This document shows, one piece after another, positions 1 to 8,795 of a DNA stretch of 64,000 nucleotides; position 1 is the first letter of the stretch, and each line of letters starts with the position of its first letter. Source of the stretch: Maribellus sp. CM-23 (GTDB lineage: Bacteria > Bacteroidota > Bacteroidia > Bacteroidales > Prolixibacteraceae); contig NZ_JADWYJ010000001.1 of assembly GCF_021354595.1 (NCBI RefSeq), forward strand, positions 721,446-785,445, read 5' to 3'. The translations under genes and the position numbers were made by a program. A model generated the notes under the pieces. That model saw nothing but the letters and a program-made list of their open reading frames with translations, was not told the DNA's origin and did no database searches.

Positions 1-562
1 GGATATGCACCCAGTTTTTCCCCATTACCTGCTCATTTACTTTTACAACCTTTCCGCGAATTTCAAATTCCTCGCTGGTCAAATCAGCTTTTTTGGCAAA
101 AACATCGGCAATGGTAAGTTCGCCTTCCGCTTTTTCCATTTCCACTTCTTCGCTGTGTGCACTTACTTTCCCGCTGTGACTGGCCGGCATTTCAGCAGCC
201 ATTGCTTGTCCTCCCTGCCCTCCTAGCGGAGTTTTGCTGATCTGGTTTACAAAATAGATCACGTCGAAGGTACGGTCGATCTCCTTGCTGTGGAAATTGG
301 TCATCTGAAGCGCTTCGTCGTAATAAAACACATCACCCGGCTTTGCTTCCTGGTAGCTAACTGCCACCCAGCGGTCGGCCATGTTTTCTTTTACATTCAG
401 ATAGGTATAGGTTTTACCCTGAACCACCTCTGTCACTTCAAAAAGATTTTGATTGGCTTGCGCCACACTCTGCGCCTGTTGAGGGTTTTTATTCTGAACG
501 CATGCACCCAGCACAAAAACGGCCAGTACGATTAACGAGATTAGTCTTAACTTGTACATCAT
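1..562 (-). CDS. OB-fold lipoprotein, partial (C-terminus outside window)
   Basis: The reading frame runs off the left edge of the window without a stop. It starts MMYKLRLISL and has a hydrophobic stretch ending in a lipobox LGAC, so it should be a lipoprotein with the lipid on Cys about residue 21. The last visible part, GKVVKVNEQVMGKNWVHI, fits the OB-fold 'tRNA_anti-like' domain found in periplasmic proteins beside cytochrome genes. It lies 30 bases after the outer-membrane barrel gene on the same strand and is probably the last visible member of the redox operon. An accessory role in the cytochrome complex is inference. Confidence 0.7.
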   Translation of the reverse strand, partial: MMYKLRLISLIVLAVFVLGACVQNKNPQQAQSVAQANQNLFEVTEVVQGKTYTYLNVKENMADRWVAVSYQEAKPGDVFYYDEALQMTNFHSKEIDRTFDVIYFVNQISKTPLGGQGGQAMAAEMPASHSGKVSAHSEEVEMEKAEGELTIADVFAKKADLTSEEFEIRGKVVKVNEQVMGKNWVHI

Positions 563-592
563 TTTTTAATTTATTCTGTTTGTGATATTGAT

Positions 593-2227
593 TCAAAACT
601 TTTTTCTCAGGCTTAAATATAATCGATTATAAATATCTTCTTTCTGAACAGTTGCTTCAAAATTAACAGACAGATAGAATTTTTTGTTGAAACGATAACT
701 AAAATCCAGTTCTCCAATATGCTGAATAAGTGTAGACCGACTGTTCACGTACTTAAAATCCACCCAGCGATAATGCAGCATCATACTCATTTTCTGCGAG
801 AAATCCTTTGTCAGACGTGCTCCGTAAACCTGTCCGTCGAGGTAGGGAGTTTGCATCAGGTTTGCAGAAATATTCAGCGATGCATCCAATACAGGAACAC
901 GCGACCACGTTGCAAAAGCATTGTAGGTATTGGTGTTTCGCGGATCATCTTTTGAAAACCTCGTTCCGGCCGAAGCCCCAACCATGAGGTAATCCAAAGC
1001 CCGGTAATGGATCCTTCCACGTATTCCCTGGCGGCTGGCCTGTGTTAAAACCTCATCGGCATAATTACGGAAAGTCTCGTAGTAGATCACATTTTTCCGG
1101 TTATCGTACGAACCCGAAAGTGAAAGTTGTCTCGAGGCCCTGTAACTCAAAGAGAAAAACAGGCCGGTCAGACTCAAAGTATTGACGCTTTGCTCATTTT
1201 CCAACTTGTACAGGTCGAGCTCAAGAGACGTAAATACATTCAGGTTTTTCACCAACGAATTGGTGTGTTGAAAATACAAAAAGCGCCGGTCGGTGTTTCC
1301 CGAATTTCGCTGTTCAAAAAAGGCCAGCGACGACTGCACATAACCATTGGCTGTTTTTTGACTGTGCCCCAGGTAAGCGCCGTATTCAAAAAGATTACTA
1401 TTGAATCCATAGTCCAGATAATCGGGTCGAGAGCCTGCAACTACTCCTACAAAAAGACTTTTAAAAGCATATTCCAACTGGATTCCATCAATCGCCCCAA
1501 CATTGGCAATCCGGGGATTGATTTTTCTCCCCACCCAAACCGAAGCCTGCTCATTCACATCGTATTTTATGGCCAGCGCATATATTTTCAGGGCATCGTT
1601 CAGATTATCTCTGACAACCTGCCACTCATTCAATTTATGCGTAAACGAAACATAGGTTTCAAAGGATATTTTTGAATGACCGATGTTGGAATAACTGGAA
1701 GCAAAAGTATAGCGAAACCGGTGCGAATCGCTTCCTTGCTTACTAAAATTGGAATACGATGAAAGCATTAACCTGCCTGAAAAATTGGGAGAGCTTGTCA
1801 TTTTCGGCTTCGGATGTGAAGCAGTGAGCGCTTCTTCACTTACATCTTTCTCAGGAACTACTTCGACGGGTATTTTTTCGGAAGGAACAGGCCGACTTTG
1901 TATTAAACGGGCGTAGATCAGATCAGCAGCTTCTACCTTTATTTCAGCGATTGACTTACACAAACACGAGATGGAGGATTTATGCTGAACCAGAAGTGCA
2001 GGGGAAAGGCCTTCTGCATTTCGAATGAAAAGCGTATCTCCGCTTTCGATGCCTTCCGTGCTTTCAAACCTCACATAAATATTCTCCCCAGAAAGGTAGG
2101 ATACACGGCCCTCTGTCAAATCCCTTGATTCCTGGGCTTTACCAACTAATGTCACTGCAAAAAGAGACAACAGAAACATCAGCAACCTGATATGTTTTTC
2201 CGGATCAATCATCTTCGGCAAATCCAT
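593..2227 (-). CDS. outer-membrane beta-barrel, putative porin of a porin-cytochrome conduit
   Basis: 544 residues with a signal peptide ending VTLVGKAQ, a small N-terminal beta domain (about 37-110), a Pro/Glu-rich linker, then about 390 residues of alternating polar/aromatic strands. The last residue is Phe, the usual C-terminal signature of an outer-membrane barrel. It overlaps the end of the 13-haem cytochrome gene, so translation is probably coupled. Met6 (ATG at 2212, overlapping the upstream TGA) is an equally plausible start. I recognise no named family. Directly after two large multihaem cytochromes, a role as the insulating sheath for a cytochrome, like MtrB or Geobacter porins, is likely but inferred. 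Confidence 0.75.
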   Translation of the reverse strand: MDLPKMIDPEKHIRLLMFLLSLFAVTLVGKAQESRDLTEGRVSYLSGENIYVRFESTEGIESGDTLFIRNAEGLSPALLVQHKSSISCLCKSIAEIKVEAADLIYARLIQSRPVPSEKIPVEVVPEKDVSEEALTASHPKPKMTSSPNFSGRLMLSSYSNFSKQGSDSHRFRYTFASSYSNIGHSKISFETYVSFTHKLNEWQVVRDNLNDALKIYALAIKYDVNEQASVWVGRKINPRIANVGAIDGIQLEYAFKSLFVGVVAGSRPDYLDYGFNSNLFEYGAYLGHSQKTANGYVQSSLAFFEQRNSGNTDRRFLYFQHTNSLVKNLNVFTSLELDLYKLENEQSVNTLSLTGLFFSLSYRASRQLSLSGSYDNRKNVIYYETFRNYADEVLTQASRQGIRGRIHYRALDYLMVGASAGTRFSKDDPRNTNTYNAFATWSRVPVLDASLNISANLMQTPYLDGQVYGARLTKDFSQKMSMMLHYRWVDFKYVNSRSTLIQHIGELDFSYRFNKKFYLSVNFEATVQKEDIYNRLYLSLRKKF

Positions 2228-3236
2228 TGGGATGACAAGAATAACAGCTCGTTGCCGTATACGTATAATTATTCACTTCACGGTGGTGGCTGTCTGTTTC
2301 GGCTTGGTTGTGTTCGTGACAGCTAATACAGCTGAAAGCCGCATACGAAGCCGGTTGTGTATGGCAATCAGTGCAATTGTTCCATTCTCCGCGGTGCTTG
2401 CCCGAATAGATCGGAAAATAGTAATCATCGTGAATGTCAAATTTCGCAGGCTTCCAACCCGGATCGGTGGTGTGGCAATCGGTACACCGGATCGTGAATC
2501 CGGCATTGTTATGCGTTGGGTTGCTGGCCGATGCAAAATCATTCTGGTGACAGCTGTAACAATCGGTTGACACCGGCTCAAACACGCCACTCGTATGACA
2601 GGCCGCACAATTATTTAGTTCGTGTCCTTTTGTAAGCGGAAAAAAATCGTGATTAAGTCCCTTTGAAGTCCAGGTAAAAGCATCGATTCTGTGGCATTCA
2701 AAGCAGTTTACGGATATCCCGGATTGCTGATGATTGGGATTGGTGGTAGCCAGGTAGTCAGGACGGTGGCAATCGATACATTCCACACCCAGTGGCTGAA
2801 ACTCCAGGTTGGAAACGGAAGTATGACAGTCGGAACAATCGGCCGTATTGTGCGCTCCCAGCAAGGGGAATCGACTGCCCTGGTGCAACCCGGTAATGTT
2901 GGTAACCAGCCACGATTTGGGGGTGTGACACCTGGCACAATCCATCCCCACCGTTGTGTTGTGCATGTCGGTGTGACAATCCACACAGTTCGATTTCGCC
3001 TGCGAAAAAACCAGCGAGGTATGGCACGATTTGCAGTCAGTCGTCCGATGCTCTCCTTCAAGCCGGAAAGTAGTTTGATCGTGATTGAATTTTGCTGTTG
3101 AGGCAGCGAAAGTCCATCCTTCTGTCGTGTGGCAATCCAGGCAATCAAACTTCAGTTCATCGCCGTGCGGACTGTCCTGTGCACTTAGTCCAGTAACTGT
3201 CAACAGCATTCCCAGTATTAATGACAACTTGCGCAT
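2205..3236 (-). CDS. 13-haem c-type cytochrome
   Basis: 343 residues with a Sec signal peptide (cut after LSAQ) and 13 CxxCH haem-binding motifs counted by eye (CLDCH, CKSCH, CVDCH, CARCH, CSDCH, CIDCH, CFECH, CAACH, CYSCH, CTDCH twice, CISCH, CYSCH). Many extra His residues sit in FNHD and GxH contexts and could serve as distal haem ligands. The start overlaps the last 19 bases of the 20-haem gene and its own end overlaps the barrel gene, so the three are translated as a unit. It should be a periplasmic or cell-surface electron carrier. The redox partner is not visible from sequence. Confidence 0.92.
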   Translation of the reverse strand: MRKLSLILGMLLTVTGLSAQDSPHGDELKFDCLDCHTTEGWTFAASTAKFNHDQTTFRLEGEHRTTDCKSCHTSLVFSQAKSNCVDCHTDMHNTTVGMDCARCHTPKSWLVTNITGLHQGSRFPLLGAHNTADCSDCHTSVSNLEFQPLGVECIDCHRPDYLATTNPNHQQSGISVNCFECHRIDAFTWTSKGLNHDFFPLTKGHELNNCAACHTSGVFEPVSTDCYSCHQNDFASASNPTHNNAGFTIRCTDCHTTDPGWKPAKFDIHDDYYFPIYSGKHRGEWNNCTDCHTQPASYAAFSCISCHEHNQAETDSHHREVNNYTYTATSCYSCHPNGFAEDD

Positions 3237-4813
3237 GTTATGTCTTTAAATTTGTAAACGATGTAATTCCGGATCAAATCATCGGTCGGTTGGTGGCAAG
3301 CTGCACATTGCAAGCCGCTGTGTTTTCCGTCGAGTTTGAACCGTGCATTGTCATGATTGAATTTGTCGGGCAACCAGTTATTAAAGGTATGGCACCGCGC
3401 ACAATCATTTTTCCCCAGAGCTTCAAATTGTTTGAAATGAATATCCTCGTGGCAGTTTTCGCAGCTTTCAGCCAGGTTCGAAAACTGCTGTTTTACAACT
3501 CCGTTATCTCGCCTGAAATGACAATCGCGGCAACTTACCCCAGCGTGTTTCCCGCTTAACTTAAACGACGTTTGATCGTGGTTGAACGCAATCAATTTCC
3601 AGTTATCAACAGAATGGCACGAACGGCATTCTGAATCCGGCATGTATTTTTCAGGCAAGGCATTTTTATGAACGTTTTCGTGGCAATTCACACAGCGTTG
3701 ATTGGGAAGTTTAAAGTTCCACTTTTCACCGGTTTTGTGACAGGCCAAACAAGGCGTGGCCAGGTGTGCACCTTCGAGTTTAAATCCCGACTGATTGTGT
3801 CGTTCAATGGAAAAAGAAGCAGGCGAAAACCCATTTACCGAGTGACATGCCGAACAGTCGGGCGAAACTTCGTTTTTCTGAAATTGCTTTTCGTGGTAAT
3901 CGCTGTGGCAATCCGTGCAGCGTTTGAATTTCAATGTCCGGGTGTAACTTCCGCTCGTGTGACACTTCTTACAATTCACTACAACGTGCTTTCCCTCCAA
4001 AGGAAAATCAGTCAGGTTGTGATTAAAACCTGTGGCTGTTTTGGCTTGTGTGAAGGAAAATTCGTTGTGGCATTTCCGGCAGTCGTTGCCAAATTTATTT
4101 TTATGTACGTCCTCGTGACAGCTGGTACAATTATCAAACTTCACCCCGGCAAATTGCTGAAAGTTTTTACCGTTCCTCACTTCTTTTACATGGCACTTGG
4201 CGCAATCAACCGTCTGATGTTTACCAACCAGCTGAAATTTGGTTTTGGAGTGATCAAAACCGATAGCCGGGCGAAAGGCAACCTGATTGTGGCACGACAC
4301 GCAGTTGTTGGAAAGCGTGTTCTGATGCACATCTTCGTGACAATCCACACAGCTTGTTCCCAGCCCAAGGTAAGTTCCTCCCTGTTTTTTCTGAGATGTA
4401 AGATTTCGGATCAAATGTTCCTTGTGGCAATCATTACAATTGATGGTGCCGTGCTTTCCTTCCAACTTAAAACCGGCCAGCTGATGATCAAACTTTTCAG
4501 CATCAAAACGAATCAATTTGTAATCTTTGCCAAGGTGTTCACCGTGACAGGAAGCACACTTCTGCCCTTTAACTTCGGCTGAGGCATGATAACCTTTCTT
4601 TTGATTCATCAGATTTTTGATCTCCTGATGGCATTCCAAACATTTTGAGGAGGTTTCCTTTTCTCCCAAAATATGACACTCGGTGCATTTCTTCAATCCT
4701 TCGAGATGGGCATGAACCTGGCTTAATTCACCCGGTGAAATCTGAGCAATCAGCATCCCCCCGGTCAACATAAAACCAGTGAGAAGCAGCACATATTTCA
4801 ATTTTCTGTTCAT
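3218..4813 (-). CDS. 20-haem c-type cytochrome
   Basis: 531 residues with a signal peptide (TGGMLIAQ) and 20 CxxCH motifs counted by eye. A module of the type F-x-L-x-GKH-x4-C-x2-CH recurs along the chain, each copy followed by a CH-E-D-V-H-type haem site, so the protein appears built by duplication of a two-haem unit. The reading frame ends immediately after the last motif (CASCH then stop), so the final haem sits at the extreme C-terminus. It follows the flavoprotein gene by 2 bases. Expected role: long haem wire taking electrons from the inner-membrane partners across the periplasm. Confidence 0.93.
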   Translation of the reverse strand: MNRKLKYVLLLTGFMLTGGMLIAQISPGELSQVHAHLEGLKKCTECHILGEKETSSKCLECHQEIKNLMNQKKGYHASAEVKGQKCASCHGEHLGKDYKLIRFDAEKFDHQLAGFKLEGKHGTINCNDCHKEHLIRNLTSQKKQGGTYLGLGTSCVDCHEDVHQNTLSNNCVSCHNQVAFRPAIGFDHSKTKFQLVGKHQTVDCAKCHVKEVRNGKNFQQFAGVKFDNCTSCHEDVHKNKFGNDCRKCHNEFSFTQAKTATGFNHNLTDFPLEGKHVVVNCKKCHTSGSYTRTLKFKRCTDCHSDYHEKQFQKNEVSPDCSACHSVNGFSPASFSIERHNQSGFKLEGAHLATPCLACHKTGEKWNFKLPNQRCVNCHENVHKNALPEKYMPDSECRSCHSVDNWKLIAFNHDQTSFKLSGKHAGVSCRDCHFRRDNGVVKQQFSNLAESCENCHEDIHFKQFEALGKNDCARCHTFNNWLPDKFNHDNARFKLDGKHSGLQCAACHQPTDDLIRNYIVYKFKDITCASCH

Positions 4814-4815
4814 GT

Positions 4816-6153
4816 TCAGCGTTTTTCGTGTTTCAGAATAGCCTCACCATACTTCCGGGTGATCTCGATTCCTGCATTTTTCAGAAACTCCGTAGGCAAT
4901 TCACCTCCGGCAAAAATGTACACCAGGTCATTCCTGAGCTCCATGCTTTTACGATCCTCAAACTTCAAGGAAACAGCTGTTTCGCCAATCGACGTAACAT
5001 TTGAGTTCAAGAGCACTTCCAGTTTCTTTTCTGAAATAGCTTTTCCCAACAGCTCATTATTCTTCGATTTCAATCTTGAAAATGTTTCCTTCCTATACGA
5101 TAAGGTTACCCTATTTTGCGTAGCAAGCAGCAACGCCGATTCAACCGCAGAATCGCCACCACCCACTATCAGAATATCTTTGTCGGAAATAAATTCCGGT
5201 TCGAGCAAACGATAATACACCTTAGGCAGATCTTCACCGGGAACATTCAGTTTTCGAGGTGTCCCACGGCGGCCAATCGCCAACAGCACTTTCTGCGTAG
5301 TGTATTCTTCTCCATCGTGGCAAAACACCTTAAAATGACCGTTTCGGGCTTCTATTTTGTCCACCTTTTTATTTTCCTGGATGCTGATCCCGTTATCGGC
5401 AGTCACTTTTTCCCACAAATTAAGCAGCTCTGTTTTTTGGGTTTCATACAACTTTACCTTCCCGTGAAGTGGCAAATCCATCGGTGAAGTCATCACAATT
5501 TTTGCACGGGGAAAGGAAGCAACCGTTCCTCCCAGCGTATCCTGTTCCAAAGTCACTGTTTTCAGCTTCAGACGACGGGCTTCAAGCGTGGCAGAAATGC
5601 CAGCCGGACCTGCTCCAACTACCACCAGATCGTAATCGGCTTTGCTTTCATACTGAATTCCCTTTGCCAGGTTATTGACAGCCTGCCTGCCCTGCTCCAC
5701 CGCATTTCTGATCAGTCCCATTCCGCCCATCTCGCCGGCGATAAAAATTCCCTTCACATTCGATTCGAAATATTGATTGACATGCGGCAGGTCGACTCCC
5801 CGTTTCTCGGTCCCGATAAACAACGAAATCGCCTGTGTGGGACAGGCATGAAAACAGGCGCCGTGCCCAACACAGCGGCTGGCATTAATCACCGTTGCCT
5901 TTCCGTTGCGAATGCCCAGAATATCGTGTTCGGGACAGGCACGAATACAGGCGCCGCTTTGAATGCACGAATTTACATCCACCACCGGATGAAGCGAAAC
6001 GGGCTCGTGCAGCCCCTCTTCTTTTGCCACACGGATCTTCTCCTCTACCAGCTTTGATTCACGCCTCAGCTTTCGAATGTAGATGTAAAGTACACCGATC
6101 AAAAAAAAGGCAACTCCTCCGTAGATCAATATTTTCTCCCAGAAACTTTCCAT
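4816..6153 (-). CDS. membrane-anchored Fe-S/FAD-NAD(P) oxidoreductase
   Basis: 445 residues. An N-terminal membrane helix (about 8-26) is followed by a ferredoxin-like domain with C63-x5-C69-x3-CP and C94-x5-C100-x3-CP, then a thioredoxin-reductase-like FAD/NAD(P) domain with GAGPAG near 180 and GGGDSA near 330. A short FIAGEMGGMG segment (about 137-146) resembles the second FAD motif but precedes the first nucleotide fold. Both Fe-S motifs lack the usual second Cys (Ser66 and His97 are there instead). Between the cytochrome-b-like gene and the 20-haem gene, it probably feeds electrons from NAD(P)H or quinol to the haem chain; that direction is inference. Confidence 0.85.
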   Translation of the reverse strand: MESFWEKILIYGGVAFFLIGVLYIYIRKLRRESKLVEEKIRVAKEEGLHEPVSLHPVVDVNSCIQSGACIRACPEHDILGIRNGKATVINASRCVGHGACFHACPTQAISLFIGTEKRGVDLPHVNQYFESNVKGIFIAGEMGGMGLIRNAVEQGRQAVNNLAKGIQYESKADYDLVVVGAGPAGISATLEARRLKLKTVTLEQDTLGGTVASFPRAKIVMTSPMDLPLHGKVKLYETQKTELLNLWEKVTADNGISIQENKKVDKIEARNGHFKVFCHDGEEYTTQKVLLAIGRRGTPRKLNVPGEDLPKVYYRLLEPEFISDKDILIVGGGDSAVESALLLATQNRVTLSYRKETFSRLKSKNNELLGKAISEKKLEVLLNSNVTSIGETAVSLKFEDRKSMELRNDLVYIFAGGELPTEFLKNAGIEITRKYGEAILKHEKR

Positions 6154-6156
6154 CCT

Positions 6157-7026
6157 TTAAAAAATCCATTTGTAACCAAACAACACCGCAACGATCACGT
6201 GAATGATCATGATCACCAGCATCACCAGCGCAAAGGGAAGGTGCGCAACGTGCCAGTACCGCAGAAAATTCTGCATCGACGACAACCAGGCAATCCTCCG
6301 GTTCAGAATGATCTTTGACTTGAAAATACGAACGGCACTTCGAAGGTGTTTCCCTTTAATGCTTTTCGTTTTGAGTTCTTTCCGGAATTGCCTCACCAGT
6401 TTTCGTTCAAATACAAATCGTCGGTAAATCCGTAACAGGTAGTTCACTCCCTCCTTTTCTCCTGCTTTGGCCACTGCCGCATTCATTGAAGTAATTATGT
6501 CAGCGTCAATTTGGTGTTTGTCTTTTAACCCGGCAATAAGTTCTGATTCCATTGAGTTCAACTCATTCAAACTAAGCTCCCGTCCTTCGATAGTGCGCGG
6601 TATCTGCAAATAAATAAACCGCCCAATTATGCCACTGAGAACCACTGCTACCATACTCCAGAAACTGACTGCTACCAGGCCACCGAACTTAAAGGAAGTA
6701 TGAAACAGCACCAGGATCGGCCCCAGCGTACACAAAAAAATGTGGAATTCGAGCCAGTTTCGCAGCACGCCAAAGCGTGAAAGGCGACGCAAACGTTTCC
6801 GGGCCATGTAAGTAAAAACGCCGATAATCATAAAAGCCGATCCCAGCATTCCAATCCCGTGACCGATCAATCCGGTGGGTTTCAAAAGTTCATGTTGCGG
6901 ATGAACAGGCCGGTCGTGCAAGGGTGTCAGGTAATAATCCGCGCCGTAAAAAGTCAGTGCAAAAAACACAAGTAGGGTAACAAAGACCATAAAACTCAGG
7001 TAGACTTTGTGCGCGATTCGTCCCAT
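6157..7026 (-). CDS. cytochrome-b-like polytopic membrane protein
   Basis: 289 residues with about five hydrophobic helices (near 10-28, 50-70, 90-110, 118-138 and 262-285) and a large charged cytoplasmic segment (about 145-250) between the last two. Conserved-looking His residues lie in or near helices (HGIGML, EFHIFL, LFHTSF, YWHVAHL, IIHVIV), a layout suited to binding b-type haem. It is the first gene of the minus-strand redox operon, 3 bases before the Fe-S flavoprotein. Proposed role: quinone-side membrane subunit. I cannot assign a named family with certainty. Confidence 0.7.
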   Translation of the reverse strand: MGRIAHKVYLSFMVFVTLLVFFALTFYGADYYLTPLHDRPVHPQHELLKPTGLIGHGIGMLGSAFMIIGVFTYMARKRLRRLSRFGVLRNWLEFHIFLCTLGPILVLFHTSFKFGGLVAVSFWSMVAVVLSGIIGRFIYLQIPRTIEGRELSLNELNSMESELIAGLKDKHQIDADIITSMNAAVAKAGEKEGVNYLLRIYRRFVFERKLVRQFRKELKTKSIKGKHLRSAVRIFKSKIILNRRIAWLSSMQNFLRYWHVAHLPFALVMLVIMIIHVIVAVLFGYKWIF

Positions 7027-7361
7027 ACTTTTAAGTTTGTTTCAGTTAAATTTAGTGATATTCCCATATCTATATACGTCAACACACTGTGAAAAAGTAT
7101 TTTAGATCTTTTCCAAATTAAGTACTTAAGCAATTGCTGTTCAGGCTGACAAGAGCGCATTGAGAATTATGTCTCCGAATATCGACTTATTTAATGGGAT
7201 ATCTAGAGATGTAAATCCCGTACATCAAGGAGTATAAAATAAATCACTCCCTACAAAAGTGTTAAAGGCTGCTCAAAAAAACAGCCGATCATCTGCTAAC
7301 AAGAACCCTAAATATGGGAAGTAGGAAACGTAATAAAAATTGGCATCGGAGTATTAATGCG
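7027..7361. other. intergenic region, promoter of the redox operon expected
   Basis: 335 bases between the start of the redox operon and the end of the M23 peptidase gene. It is AT-rich with no credible coding frame. The operon promoter should be here, but I found no -33/-7 pair with correct spacing on the minus strand. A weak hairpin (GGCTG/CAGCC near 7268-7293) lacks a terminator T-run. Confidence 0.5.
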
Positions 7362-8678
7362 CTATTTATCAGAAGTGGAAGCTATTTCTCCGCCCACTTC
7401 CGGGAGAATCAATTCATCGGCCCAGCGGATGTTTTCCAACTCGTTCATCATTGAGTCTTTCAGAACCATATACCGCGGCATGTTTTCTTCCTTTACCGGC
7501 TCAACCGGTGGTGCTTTTACGCGTAAAGGATCTACATAACTTCCGTTTTTCTGCACCCTGAAATCGAGGTGAGGTCCGGTAGCCAGCCCCGTGGCTCCCA
7601 CGTAACCAATCACCTGCCCCTGTTTTACGCGGCTGCCATTGGCAATTCCCTTGGCAAAGCCCTTGAGGTGCATGTAAGTAGTGGTATAAACCGAGTTGTG
7701 TTTGATCTTCAGATAATTTCCGCCTCCTTTTGCCTGGTAGGCTTTGGCAACCACCGTTCCGTCGCCAATGGATACTACCGGAGTACCGCTGGCGGCAGCA
7801 TAATCAACACCTTGGTGCGGGCGACGAATGCGCAACACCGGGTGCAACCTGCTGTTTGAAAAGTGCGAACTTATCCTTGAAAACTGAAGCGGAGCTTTTA
7901 GGAATGCTTTTCGCAAACTCTGTCCTTTATCGTCAAAATAGTCGGCACGCTCATCCTGGTCAAATAAGAAGGCAAAATTCGACTCACCATAATGATCAAA
8001 TTCTACCGCGTGAATGGTTCCAATCCCGATCCGGGTGGAATCCACATAAATTTCGTCGTAAATTACCCGGAAACGGTCGCCTTTTTGGATCGCAAAAAAG
8101 TCGATGGTCCAGGCAAAAATATCGGAAAGTTCGATCGCCAGCATCGGGTCCTGGTTACTGTCGATCATGGCATTCCAAAGCGAAGATTTTACTTCTCCCT
8201 GTGCAACGGTTCTGCGGGTTTCCACATCCTTTTTGCTCTGGTAAATACCCAGCGAATCGAACAATTCGAACACGGTGTAATCAACCGCGGAATTTTCGTA
8301 AACAAAATAGCGGGCCTCGTTCAAAGTATCAGAAGTAGAAAAAATGGTGTATTTTCCACCGCTCTTTATTTTCCGCACATCAAAAACTTCTTTCGATTTC
8401 CGGGCAATCCGGTCGATGGTAGCCATGCTAACACCCCGTTCATTCAGGATCTGACTGAGGTACTCGTTGTTGCGCACGATGCCGTCTTCCAGATTAAAAG
8501 AATCAACCGGCAAGCCATATTTCAGAACGGGTTCTTTGATGGTTGCGATTGTATCTGTAATCGTTACTTCTTCTCTTGGTGGTGATTTGGGAGCACAGGC
8601 ATTCATCATCAAAATAACAACGGCGCCCAAAGTTGTCATCCATACTTTCCAATTTTTTCTCATCCTGCTTCGCTTCAT
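7362..8678 (-). CDS. M23 family metallopeptidase lipoprotein
   Basis: About 438 residues. ATG at 8678 is preferred over an in-frame TTG three codons upstream. The N-terminus is basic and hydrophobic and ends in lipobox MNAC. The C-terminal third is a LytM/M23 domain: HQGVD (H288, D292), YMHL (H337) and GPHLDF (H370, D372). The last motif is normally HxH; here the second His, a zinc ligand in LytM, is Asp. It probably cuts or remodels peptidoglycan cross-links at the outer membrane. The gene stands alone with a 108-base gap before the YitT gene. Confidence 0.9.
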   Translation of the reverse strand: MKRSRMRKNWKVWMTTLGAVVILMMNACAPKSPPREEVTITDTIATIKEPVLKYGLPVDSFNLEDGIVRNNEYLSQILNERGVSMATIDRIARKSKEVFDVRKIKSGGKYTIFSTSDTLNEARYFVYENSAVDYTVFELFDSLGIYQSKKDVETRRTVAQGEVKSSLWNAMIDSNQDPMLAIELSDIFAWTIDFFAIQKGDRFRVIYDEIYVDSTRIGIGTIHAVEFDHYGESNFAFLFDQDERADYFDDKGQSLRKAFLKAPLQFSRISSHFSNSRLHPVLRIRRPHQGVDYAAASGTPVVSIGDGTVVAKAYQAKGGGNYLKIKHNSVYTTTYMHLKGFAKGIANGSRVKQGQVIGYVGATGLATGPHLDFRVQKNGSYVDPLRVKAPPVEPVKEENMPRYMVLKDSMMNELENIRWADELILPEVGGEIASTSDK

Positions 8679-8795
8679 AAGTGGCAAAAATAAGAAAACT
8701 TAAAAAAGCACCCATTCATTGTGGAAACTTTAGAAAAAGTACCGCCAATTTAATTATTTAGAATGCATGAATTTATGTTCAATCCGAGTTCGGGT

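Noticed and set aside
3668..4582. 304-codon open frame antisense to the 20-haem cytochrome
   Set aside because: It arises because repeated Cys-x-x-Cys-His codons avoid stops on the other strand. The real gene has 20 haem motifs and a signal peptide.
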